Shown here: positions 17,944 through 26,098 of the stretch, piece after piece
How positions within the stretch are numbered: position 1 is the stretch's first letter
Layout: every line of letters begins with the position of its first letter
Assembly (NCBI RefSeq): GCF_016650815.1
Contig: NZ_JAEKEZ010000029.1
Location: 372,001 to 436,000 of the forward strand
Direction of reading: 5' to 3'
From: Pseudomonas sp. TH31
GTDB lineage: Bacteria; Pseudomonadota; Gammaproteobacteria; Pseudomonadales; Pseudomonadaceae
Length of the DNA stretch: 64,000 nucleotides
The notes under the pieces: model-generated
What the model saw: the letters and a program-made list of their open reading frames with translations, nothing else
What the model was told of the DNA's origin: nothing
Database searches by the model: none
Position numbers and translations under genes: made by a program

Positions 17944-18508
17944 GGGAATTCTCGTTTTTCCGTGTCAGGCAAACGCGCAGGCGCTGCCGATTTGATCCCG
18001 ATGCATCGCCCGGGACCTGTAGGAATACTCAACAGGAAACGCAGGAGTCCGGTGGGCGCGCATGACGGCAATGCCACAGCGCCCAGAAGGCCAGTTCGGA
18101 TGGGAGTGCACAGAGGTTTGGCGCGGTGGCAGGCAGGAACCGACGACCGAGGCCGGACGCACAAGCGCCGCTGGATGCCTGGTAGTGCAGTACGACTGGC
18201 CAACCGTCCATAGAGAAAACCGCAGAAAACAGATGTGCAGCAGCGTCACACGGGTGGATGGGTGGTTAAATCGCGATTTGAAGAACCTTGGTTGTGGCTT
18301 GGCTAAACATTGCCTGTGACGCAAAAAGATCGCAGCCTTCGACAGCTCCTACGGGTGTAAGCCGAGCCAATGTAGGAGCTGCCGAAGGCTGCGATCTTTT
18401 CGGCTTCACATCGGCTTATTTAATTTCTAGATATCACCCCGGACTTTCTAGTTTGCCGCTGCCCTACCCCTCGCGCCTAATCGAGTCCTAGCTCTTTAAG
18501 GTCCGCCC
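17944..18508. other. 565-base intergenic region
   Basis: Lies between divergent genes. Apart from the REP pair at 18324-18400 I see no gene: several short open frames overlap on both strands without ribosome sites or recognisable products. It presumably contains the promoters for both flanking genes. Confidence 0.5.
18324..18400. repeat. REP-type inverted repeat pair (AGATCGCAGCC class)
   Basis: AAAAGATCGCAGCCTTCGAC with its complementary arm 20 bases further on; same unit as at 8530. The left arm has one change (GACAGC for GGCAGC), so the stem has a mismatch. Confidence 0.88.
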
Positions 18509-19696
18509 ATGGAAAACGTTCGCGCCACTACCCGCCCCGCCTTTTGGTTAATAGCCAGCATCATTCTGGTCGCATTGAACCTGCGTCCGTCCATGGCCGC
18601 TGTCGGCCCCTTGTTGTCGGCGATTCGCGGGGATATCCCGCTGAGTTTCAGTACCGCGTCGCTGCTGACCATGCTGCCGGTCATGGCGATGGGCCTGGCC
18701 ATGTTCCTCGGCATGCGTGTCGCCCAACGCTTCGGCGAACACCGCACCATCGTCGTGTCGTTGCTGATCATCGGCGTGGCCACGGTTTCGCGGCTGTACC
18801 TCGACAGCACCCTTGAACTGATCCTCAGCGCGGTGCTGGCCGGGGTCGGGATCGCCCTTATCCAAGCGGTGATGCCGGCGCTGATCAAGTCGCGCTTCAG
18901 CGACAACGTCTCGCTGTTCATGGGTTTGTACGTCACCTCGATCATGGGCGGCGCAGCCATTGCGGCTTCGTTCTCGCCTTTCGTCCTGGCGCAGACCGGC
19001 AGTTGGCGCATGGGCCTGGCAATCTGGGCGTTGCTGGCACTGCTGGCCCTGGGCTTCTGGTTCGCCCAGCGTTCGGCCATCCCGAAACTGCCGACGGCAC
19101 CCACCGGTCGCCAGGAGTCCTTCGTCGGAAATTCACGGGCCTGGTTGCTGGCGATTTTCTTCGGCTTGGGCACGGCGTCCTACACCTGCGTCCTGGCCTG
19201 GCTCGCGCCGTATTACGTGGAAAAAGGTTGGAGCGAACAGAACGCTGGCCTGCTGCTGGGGTTTCTGACGGCCATGGAAGTGATCTCCGGGTTGATCACC
19301 CCCGCGATTGCCAACCACAGCCAGGATAAACGTCTGGTGCTGGTGGCGCTGCTGGCGCTGATCATGGCGGGGTTCTGCGGCCTGATCCTCAGCCCGCAAC
19401 ACTTCAGCCTGCTCTGGCCATGCCTGCTGGGCCTGGGCATTGGCGGTCTGTTCCCGATGAGCCTGATCGTGTCCCTTGATCACCTCGACAACCCGCGCCG
19501 TGCAGGCGGGCTGACCGCTTTTGTCCAAGGCATCGGCTACCTGATCGCCGGGCTTTCGCCGCTGATTGCCGGGATGATTCGCGACCAATTGGGCAGCTTC
19601 GAATGGGCCTGGTGGTCACTCACGGCAGTGATGGCGGTGATGATCGTGATGGTGCTGCGTTTCAACCCGAAACGTTACGCGCAGCATATCCAATAG
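18509..19696 (+). CDS. MFS transporter, CynX/NimT-like
   Basis: 395 residues with 12 predicted membrane helices and no signal peptide. The N-terminal block LIASIILVALNLRPSMAAVGPLLSAI closely fits the CynX (cyanate/2-nitroimidazole transporter) branch of the major facilitator superfamily, in which 'LNLRP' and 'VGPLL' are conserved. The second half begins about residue 210 (LLAIFFGLGTASYTCVLAWLAPYY). No cyanase or nitro-compound genes are adjacent, so the cargo is unknown. Confidence 0.85.
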   Translation: MENVRATTRPAFWLIASIILVALNLRPSMAAVGPLLSAIRGDIPLSFSTASLLTMLPVMAMGLAMFLGMRVAQRFGEHRTIVVSLLIIGVATVSRLYLDSTLELILSAVLAGVGIALIQAVMPALIKSRFSDNVSLFMGLYVTSIMGGAAIAASFSPFVLAQTGSWRMGLAIWALLALLALGFWFAQRSAIPKLPTAPTGRQESFVGNSRAWLLAIFFGLGTASYTCVLAWLAPYYVEKGWSEQNAGLLLGFLTAMEVISGLITPAIANHSQDKRLVLVALLALIMAGFCGLILSPQHFSLLWPCLLGLGIGGLFPMSLIVSLDHLDNPRRAGGLTAFVQGIGYLIAGLSPLIAGMIRDQLGSFEWAWWSLTAVMAVMIVMVLRFNPKRYAQHIQ

Positions 19697-19891
19697 TCGT
19701 CGACGGTCCTTTCAAGGCCCACCTATGGGCTGATCAGCCGACCTTGGAAGGACCGCTTCACGCAACAGCGGCTCTCGCTTTCGCCACAACGCCTGCAAGT
19801 ATTGGCGGCCGTGTATTTAAAAAACTCGCCAGAGCCTTCAGGCCGGCTTACCGATCATGGCGTCGTGCATTCAGACGCAAGGGAAGAACTC

Positions 19892-20803
19892 ATGAAACAA
19901 GTCGGTTTTGCAGCAGCCCATTGGGGGATGCTGATTTGGGCGATGCTGATCGCCGCGTCTTTTTTTGCCGCGGCGCAGGTCGGCCAATCGATCGATCCGA
20001 TCCTGCTGACCGGGCTGCGCCTGTTGTTTTCAGCCTTGATGTTCTTGCCGCTGCTGTTGTTGAAAAGCACCTCACCCATTTCGGCCAAAGGCTTGCTGGC
20101 CCATGCGGTACTCGGGTTGTTGCTGGCGACGTATTTTGGTTCGCTATTTGAAGCGCTGCGCTACACCTCGGCGGTCAACACCGCGACGCTGTACACACTG
20201 GTGCCGTTGATGACGTTGTTCTTCGAGGTATTCCTGCTGCCGAGCCCAACCCTGAAGACGCGCGTGTTGCCGATGTTGATGGCGGCGACGGGGGCGGTGC
20301 TGCTGATTCTCAAGGGGTCGGCCCCCGGCGAACTGCCCTCGCCCTACCCGGTGCTGGTATTCGGCGCCGGCTGCCTGGCGATGGCGCTCTATTCGCCATT
20401 GAGCCAGCGCTTCAAGGCCACGACCTTGAAGGGCCGTGACCCGGTGGCGATGACTTTCTGGAACATGCTGTTCGGTGCCGTGTTTTTGCTGGTGTTCTGT
20501 TTGTCCAGCGGCGGTTGGCGCAGTGCTGCGCTGCTGTCGGTGCGCGATATGTTGTGGCTGGTGTACCTGGCGGTGTTCGGCACCCTCGCCACCTTCTGGC
20601 TATTGCATCGGGCAATCGGGGTGATTTCACCGTCGACGGTGATTTCCTATGTTTACCTGAACACGCTGTTTGTCACGCTGTTCCACTGGTTCTGGCTGCG
20701 GCAGCAACCGACGCTGATGGAGCTCGGCGGTGCACTGCTGGTGGGGGTCGGGATGCTTGCACTAGTGATGAGCAGCCGTAACGTAAAAACCGTTACGGCT
20801 TGA
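19892..20803 (+). CDS. EamA/DMT-family transporter
   Basis: 303 residues, ten predicted membrane helices in two EamA repeats (WGMLIWAMLIAASFFAAAQVG...; later VLVFGAGCLAMALYSPLSQRF and WLVYLAVFGTLATFWLLHRAI). I chose 19892 (MKQVGFAAAHWGM) because GGAAG precedes it; a longer frame from 19802 adds a hydrophilic leader. Such proteins are usually metabolite exporters; substrate unknown. A perfect 10-bp hairpin (AGCCGTAACG / CGTTACGGCT) spans the last codons at 20774-20800 and may terminate transcription. Confidence 0.87.
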   Translation: MKQVGFAAAHWGMLIWAMLIAASFFAAAQVGQSIDPILLTGLRLLFSALMFLPLLLLKSTSPISAKGLLAHAVLGLLLATYFGSLFEALRYTSAVNTATLYTLVPLMTLFFEVFLLPSPTLKTRVLPMLMAATGAVLLILKGSAPGELPSPYPVLVFGAGCLAMALYSPLSQRFKATTLKGRDPVAMTFWNMLFGAVFLLVFCLSSGGWRSAALLSVRDMLWLVYLAVFGTLATFWLLHRAIGVISPSTVISYVYLNTLFVTLFHWFWLRQQPTLMELGGALLVGVGMLALVMSSRNVKTVTA

Positions 20804-20808
20804 AACGG

Positions 20809-20895
20809 TGGGAGCGAGCCTGCTCGCAATGAGGCCGTGTCAGTCGACATCATTGTTGAATGACACTCCGCTATCGCGAGCAGGCTCGCTCCCAC
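20809..20895. repeat. REP-type inverted repeat pair (GGGAGCGAGCCTGCTCGC class)
   Basis: GTGGGAGCGAGCCTGCTCGC and its exact complement (20876-20895) enclose 47 bases between convergent genes. Confidence 0.9.
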
Positions 20896-20917
20896 AATTG
20901 ATCGTTTCTATCGGTTG

Positions 20918-21127
20918 CTACAGGTAGTGTTCAGAGAATAATGTGCGGTGGTCCGCAATCGTTATACCGGCACAAGAAAGAATACGTTCCTCACTGTCTA
21001 GAGTGAGCGCAAAATACTGCGGGCTCGGCTCTACGGAGGCGTTATAAGAGCGGCGAAACTTCTCCTTCACAACTTCAGTCGCCTGGACCCACAACGGTGT
21101 CTGACTCTCCGTGACACGCACCAACAC
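20918..21127 (-). CDS. short protein resembling the N-terminus of thermostable hemolysin family
   Basis: 69 residues with a GTG start well placed behind GGGAGG. The segment VVKEKFRRSYNASVEPSPQYFALTL...ILSCAGITIADHRTLFSEHYL matches, by eye, the first third of the T_hemolysin (thermostable hemolysin) family, in which an 'F...Y.A', '..G.R' and 'LF.E.YL' order is typical. Family members are around 200 residues; this frame stops right after the LFSEHYL motif, 22 bases before a REP pair. It is either a truncated gene or a genuine mini-protein. It diverges from the LysR gene at 21301, a layout typical of a regulator and its target. Family match is by memory and needs a profile search. Confidence 0.45.
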   Translation of the reverse strand: MLVRVTESQTPLWVQATEVVKEKFRRSYNASVEPSPQYFALTLDSEERILSCAGITIADHRTLFSEHYL

Positions 21128-21300
21128 TTTGACCTCCCTGTCCCTGTTCAGGACTCATTTTAAAGTGAGCGAGAATATATTGAGGAAACATTCGACAGAC
21201 CATTTAAAAAACCAATTGCTTCCGCTAATATATAAATAAATAACCCTGTCACAAACACTACGGACAGTGACGCACATGGATTTTCACCGAGACGGATTTT

Positions 21301-22236
21301 ATGCTTAATAGCAATTTGCTCAGAAAACTGGATATGCAGGATTTGATGGTGTTCGTGGCGGTGTACGAGCAAAGCAGCGTCACTGAGGTCTCCGAAACCC
21401 TATGTGTCAGTCAGTCCACCGTGAGTTACTGCTTGAAAAAGCTGCGCACGAGCTTCGATGACGAGCTATTCATCAATACCCGCAATGGCATGTGGCCAAC
21501 CAACAAAGCCATCACCATGTACGGTCATGTTCTTAAAATCCTTAAAAGCATAAACATATGCCATTCCGGACTGCACGCATTCGACCCGACGCAAAAAGAG
21601 ATCACTTTTAATATTTGCGCACCCGAATACTTTGAACTGCTGATTCTTCCAAATTTATTAAAGCGCTTTATCGGCAGTAGCTTCCCGGTCATTGTAAACA
21701 TCCAGAAATTCCATAGAGATATTCCTACCGAAGAACTTATCGACGGCCGTTTTGACCTGGTTATTTGTTTTGGGCCAAACTTTCATCGCAGTTCTAAAAA
21801 TTTGAAATCACAAATACTGCTGGAAGATGACCTGGTGTGCGTCGTCGATAAAAACTTCGCACCACCAGAGGACGAGTTCAGCCTGGATAGCTTTGTCGCA
21901 CGCCAGCATATCTTCCCGACCCCCTGGACCTCAGATACCAACATGGTGGATGGCTGGCTCAGCAAATGGGCCTACAGCCGGCAAATTGTCGCACGGGCCA
22001 ACAGTTACATGGCGGCACTCAATATGATTACCGGAACCGATTTCGTGCTCACCCTGCCTCGGCGCATCCAGATGCTGCTCGGCAACGAAGAAAAATACAG
22101 CCATTGCAAACCACCGAGCGGTTTACCCAACTTTACCCTGGACATGTTGTGGAACGAGAAACCGGGGCATGACAGCGCCAATAGCTGGTTTCGCGAACAG
22201 ATTGTCAGCGTTTGCGCGCAGGACGGTTTGTTGTAA
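21301..22236 (+). CDS. LysR-family transcriptional regulator, copy 1
   Basis: 311 residues. N-terminal winged HTH with LDMQDLMVFVAVYEQSSVTEVSETLCVSQSTVSYCLKKLRTSFDDELFI; C-terminal substrate-binding domain from about residue 95 (ITFNICAPEYFELLILPNLL). It is a near-duplicate of the next gene over the whole length (identical size, identical first 18 residues) but its central part (about 21,540-21,800) is clearly richer in A+T. The effector and targets are unknown; the divergent 69-residue gene at 20918 is an obvious candidate target. Confidence 0.9.
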   Translation: MLNSNLLRKLDMQDLMVFVAVYEQSSVTEVSETLCVSQSTVSYCLKKLRTSFDDELFINTRNGMWPTNKAITMYGHVLKILKSINICHSGLHAFDPTQKEITFNICAPEYFELLILPNLLKRFIGSSFPVIVNIQKFHRDIPTEELIDGRFDLVICFGPNFHRSSKNLKSQILLEDDLVCVVDKNFAPPEDEFSLDSFVARQHIFPTPWTSDTNMVDGWLSKWAYSRQIVARANSYMAALNMITGTDFVLTLPRRIQMLLGNEEKYSHCKPPSGLPNFTLDMLWNEKPGHDSANSWFREQIVSVCAQDGLL

Positions 22237-22505
22237 CAGGAATTATTAAGATACAACTTAAAATGAACTTTCGACCTGGTCCAAATGCCCGACCGCTCCA
22301 CTGCGGCACTTGGTGACTGGATAATCAGCGCTCCCCGGCTCGACGCTGATCTTTTTCAAGCAGCAGGTCGTGTTACCTACACGATGTGTCCCACATCTGA
22401 CACCGAAGTTTCCTACAGGGCATTCTCTTGGCACCATCGTTCCGTTAGGATCGTTCGCACACGTTTGCGCACAGTCAGCGCAAGGAGCACAGCGAGACAG
22501 TACGG

Positions 22506-23441
22506 ATGCTGAACAGTAACTTGCTTAGAAAGCTCGACATGCAGGACCTCATGGTGTTTATCGCTGTGTATGAGCAAAGCAGCGTCACCGGTGTGTCTGA
22601 GGCACTCTTCGTCAGTCAGTCCACCGTGAGTTACTGCCTGAAAAAACTGCGCACCAGTTTCGAAGACGAGTTGTTCATCAACACTCGCACCGGAATGCGC
22701 CCCACCCACAAGGCCGGCATCATGTACCCCCATGTGCTGAAGATCCTTGAATCCATCAACCTGTGTCATGCCAGCGCCCAGACCTTCGACCCGACGGCAC
22801 AGCCGGTCACCTTCAACATCTGCGCACCGGAATACTTCGAGCAGTTGATCCTGCCGCGCCTGTTGAAGCGCTTCGATTTCGCGGACCTGCCGGTGATGGT
22901 CAACCTGCACAAGTTCGAAACCGATATCCCGGCCGACGATTTGCGTGACGGCAGCCTCGACCTGGTGATCTGTTTCGGCCCGAACTGTCATCGCAGCCAC
23001 AACGACTTCAAATCCCTGAGGCTGCTCGAAGACGATCTGGTCTGCGTCTTCGACAAACGCGCGACACCACTGGAACCGCGTTTAAGTTTGCAAGCCTTCA
23101 CCGCACGCCGGCATGTGTTCCCGACACCCTGGTCCTCCACCACCGACATCGTCGATGGCTGGCTGGCGCGACAGGCGCAAAAGCGTCAGATCGTCACCCG
23201 TTCCAATAGCTACAGCGCGGCACTGAAAATGATCACCGGCACTGATTTCATCCTGACCGTGCCCCGGCGCATCCAGCGTTTGCTGGCCAGCGGAGCGGTG
23301 TTCAATCATCGCGAAGCCCCTAACGGCTTACCGGGTTTCACCCTCGATATGCAGTGGAGTCAAAGCGTCGATCAGAACAGCGCCAACACGTGGCTGCGAG
23401 AGCAAGTAGTCCAGGCCTGCGCCGAGCAGCAAGCCGCCTGA
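22506..23441 (+). CDS. LysR-family transcriptional regulator, copy 2
   Basis: 311 residues, paralogous with the 21301 gene: same MLNSNLLRKLDMQDLMVF start, HTH SVTGVSEALFVSQSTVSYCLKKLR, and effector domain VTFNICAPEYFEQLILPRLL. The copy has the high GC of its surroundings. A 269-base gap separates the copies and contains no other gene. The retained full-length pair suggests two regulators that have diverged in effector recognition, which is inference. Confidence 0.9.
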   Translation: MLNSNLLRKLDMQDLMVFIAVYEQSSVTGVSEALFVSQSTVSYCLKKLRTSFEDELFINTRTGMRPTHKAGIMYPHVLKILESINLCHASAQTFDPTAQPVTFNICAPEYFEQLILPRLLKRFDFADLPVMVNLHKFETDIPADDLRDGSLDLVICFGPNCHRSHNDFKSLRLLEDDLVCVFDKRATPLEPRLSLQAFTARRHVFPTPWSSTTDIVDGWLARQAQKRQIVTRSNSYSAALKMITGTDFILTVPRRIQRLLASGAVFNHREAPNGLPGFTLDMQWSQSVDQNSANTWLREQVVQACAEQQAA

Positions 23442-23442
23442 C

Positions 23443-23808
23443 TCAGTGGCCAATGGCCGTCTTGGTGTAGGACTCGCGATCGATATCGAGGATTTCCACG
23501 CACAACTGGACCTCGATATCCGTCGGCCATTCACACAACTCCTGCACCACGGCTAACAGGCTTTCGGACAGTTGCTTCTTGATCTGCGGCGAGCGTCCGC
23601 TCAGCAACGCCAGCTTCACATGCACGAACGCACGCTCGCCCAGGCTGGTGCCGACTTTAAAGGTCTCGACCTTGACGGCGCGGCTCTTGATATCGAACTC
23701 CGCCGCAAACTGACCGGAACCCACCAACGTATTGTTGAGCCGGATGAGCGCCATGTCGGCGTTCAACTCGGGCAGGTTGGCGGTGTATTCCATGTGCAGA
23801 TGAGGCAT
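23443..23808 (-). CDS. 5-carboxymethyl-2-hydroxymuconate delta-isomerase (CHMI) family protein
   Basis: 121 residues beginning MPHLHMEYTANLPE; Pro-2, the catalytic residue of the tautomerase superfamily, is present after Met removal. The layout (HMEYTANL near the N-terminus, VGSGQFAAEFDIKSRAVKVETFKVG, HVKLALLSGRSPQIKKQLSESLLAVV) fits the homotrimeric HpaF/CHMI family of homoprotocatechuate degradation. No other hpa genes are nearby, so its pathway role here is uncertain. Convergent with the LysR copy 2, one base apart. Confidence 0.82.
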   Translation of the reverse strand: MPHLHMEYTANLPELNADMALIRLNNTLVGSGQFAAEFDIKSRAVKVETFKVGTSLGERAFVHVKLALLSGRSPQIKKQLSESLLAVVQELCEWPTDIEVQLCVEILDIDRESYTKTAIGH

Positions 23809-23880
23809 GACGGTGCTCCTGGGAGTTGGCAGAAAGGGCCTACATATAACACAGAGCCGTCCTACTTCCAGAAGCGGCTT

Positions 23881-25071
23881 TTAATGTTCCGGTGCGGCCA
23901 GGGATTCACGCAGCGCGAGGGTTTCCCAAGCCGCCACCAACATCACCACCGCCGTGGTCAACGCGCCCAGCACCAACGCCGAAAACAGATGATTCAACGC
24001 CAGCGGCAGCAGCACGAGCAACAACCCCAGGCCGACCAAATGGGACAACGGCGGCAATAGCCGATCGGCCATGACCCATTTGAACAGGGCGTTACCCAGT
24101 AAAAACAAGCACGGCCCGGCAATGATCGCGAGGATGCCGGCGTCACTGGCGTGATCCGGATGCACCAGTACCAGCTCATCAGCCACTGCACTGACGATGA
24201 CCCCGGCGACAATCAAGACATGCAGGTAGGTGTAGGCAATCCGCGCTTGCCGGCCGGGGTCGGTGGAATGAACGATGCGATGGTGGGCACGCTCGGCGCC
24301 GCTGTCGAAATACACCCACCACATGGCAATGCTGCCGAGCACGGCCACCACAAACGCCGTCACGCCTTGCAGGCTCGGCTCCAGTTCGGCAAAGGTCGCG
24401 CCGGTCACCAGCAGCGATTCGCCCAGGGCGATGATCACGAACAGCCCGCAGCGCTCGGCCATGTGATTGCCTTCCACATTCCAGTCCTGCAGCGTTGAAC
24501 GCCCGAGCCCCGGCACCCAGAAATACAGGGACGGCGAGACCAGTTCGATCAACAGCGCCAGCGCCCAACAGGCCAGACGCTGATCACCTTGCACAAACGC
24601 GCCAGCGATCCAGAACACCCCGGACAGCACCAGCCAGGCGAGGATGCGCTGAAAGTTGCGGGTCATGTTCAGCGGTTCGCCGCGTACCGCCCAGATCGCA
24701 AACAGCGTGCGCCCCACCTGCATGAATACGAACGCTGCGGCAAACATCAGCCCGTGATCGGTGAAGGCTTTGGGAATCGATGACGAGAGCAGCAAACCGG
24801 CGATCATCAGGCCAAACAGCCCGAGGCGGATCGGCAGTTTTTCCGGGTCGAGCCAGTTGGTGATCCACGAGGTGAAGATCCACACCCACCACACCGCCAC
24901 CATCAACAACGCAACCTGCACCGCACCGCTAATAGACAGATGCGCCAGCAGGGAATGCGAGAGCTGGGTCACCGCAAACACGAACACCAAATCGAAAAAC
25001 AACTCGACCATGCCGACCTTGCCACTGTCGTGGGTACCACGCCCACGCAACAACGAACGGGATTGGCTCAT
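23881..25071 (-). CDS. low temperature requirement protein A (LtrA) family membrane protein
   Basis: 396 residues from MSQSRSLLRGRGTHDSGKVGMVELFFDLVFVFAVTQLSHSLL; the longer frame to 25104 overlaps the upstream gene and lacks a better ribosome site. The VELFFDLVFVFAVTQLSHSL block is the LtrA signature, followed by about ten further membrane helices and the mid-protein AERCGLFVIIALGESLLVTG motif. The name derives from a Listeria cold-growth mutant; the transport or signalling function is unknown. Lies 16 bases after a LysR gene on the same strand, probably an operon. Confidence 0.87.
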   Translation of the reverse strand: MSQSRSLLRGRGTHDSGKVGMVELFFDLVFVFAVTQLSHSLLAHLSISGAVQVALLMVAVWWVWIFTSWITNWLDPEKLPIRLGLFGLMIAGLLLSSSIPKAFTDHGLMFAAAFVFMQVGRTLFAIWAVRGEPLNMTRNFQRILAWLVLSGVFWIAGAFVQGDQRLACWALALLIELVSPSLYFWVPGLGRSTLQDWNVEGNHMAERCGLFVIIALGESLLVTGATFAELEPSLQGVTAFVVAVLGSIAMWWVYFDSGAERAHHRIVHSTDPGRQARIAYTYLHVLIVAGVIVSAVADELVLVHPDHASDAGILAIIAGPCLFLLGNALFKWVMADRLLPPLSHLVGLGLLLVLLPLALNHLFSALVLGALTTAVVMLVAAWETLALRESLAAPEH

Positions 25072-25087
25072 CGGATTGCCTCCGCTC

Positions 25088-26026
25088 TCAGTGAGAACTC
25101 GCACTTTGCATATTGACCAGACCGCGCTCGCTCATGAACGCTTCCAGGCGCGAGCGCAACCAGCGTTCGGCGGGGTCGGTGTCGACATGGCTGAGCCAGA
25201 CCATGGACAAGTCCAGGGTCGGGGTCTTGAACGGAAACGGTTCATTGAACAAATGGCCCGAGGCGGCCATGGCAATTGCGGTGTAGTCCGGCAGGCTGGC
25301 AATCAGATCGGTCCCGGCCAACAGGGCCGGCAAGGCACTGTATTGCGGCACGGACAGCACGACATGCCGCTTGCGGCCTATCTCCGCCAGCCACTCATCG
25401 GCAAAGCCAGCCACGTTGGCCGTGTGAGAAACCAGCACATGAGGGCGTGAGCAATACTCATCGAGGGTCAGCGGCGTGTCGGATGCATCGGCGCGCAAGA
25501 CGCTGGGCTGGATGTGCCGCAGCAATTTGCGCTTAGCGTTGGCCGGTAACCCGCGAGTCTGGCTGATGCCGACGGTGATATCGCCAGAGGCCAACAGGTC
25601 GGGAATCCGCCAGTAATCGACATGCTGAACCACGAACACCACTTTCGGCGCTTCCTGGCGCAAGGCACGCAGCAGCGGCGGCAACAAGCCGAACTCGACA
25701 TCGTCCGACAGCCCGATACGAAAGGTCATGGTGCTGCTGGCAGGGTCGAAATCGTGGGTCAGGCTCAAGGCCACCGACAGCGAATCCAGCGCCGGCGACA
25801 GGTGCAGAATGATTTCTTCGGCACGGGCTGTCGGCTCCATGCGATGGCCGACGCGAATGAACAGTGGATCGTTGAACATCGTGCGCAAGCGGTTGAGCGC
25901 GGAGCTGATGGTCGGCTGGCCGAGAAACAGCTTCTCCGCCACCCGCGTCACGTTGCGTTCAAGCATCAATGTCTCGAACACCACCATCAGGTTAATGTCG
26001 GCCTTGCGTAGTTCGTTGCGATTCAT
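25088..26026 (-). CDS. LysR-family transcriptional regulator
   Basis: 312 residues from MNRNELRKADINLMVVFETLMLERNVTRVAEKLFLGQPTISSALNRLR (HTH, residues about 9-68), with an effector-binding domain thereafter (TFRIGLSDDVEFGLLPPLLRAL). The N-terminal extension in the longer frame to 26092 is not LysR-like. It is unrelated to the tandem LysR pair at 21301/22506 beyond family level. Upstream of and probably cotranscribed with the LtrA gene, although LysR genes more often diverge from their targets. Confidence 0.9.
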   Translation of the reverse strand: MNRNELRKADINLMVVFETLMLERNVTRVAEKLFLGQPTISSALNRLRTMFNDPLFIRVGHRMEPTARAEEIILHLSPALDSLSVALSLTHDFDPASSTMTFRIGLSDDVEFGLLPPLLRALRQEAPKVVFVVQHVDYWRIPDLLASGDITVGISQTRGLPANAKRKLLRHIQPSVLRADASDTPLTLDEYCSRPHVLVSHTANVAGFADEWLAEIGRKRHVVLSVPQYSALPALLAGTDLIASLPDYTAIAMAASGHLFNEPFPFKTPTLDLSMVWLSHVDTDPAERWLRSRLEAFMSERGLVNMQSASSH

Positions 26027-26098
26027 CCATTGCCCCCGGGCCCCAAGACTTGGGCCAGTGTAGAAAGGCGCGGCAGGTGCGTCTACGTGCACAAACGA

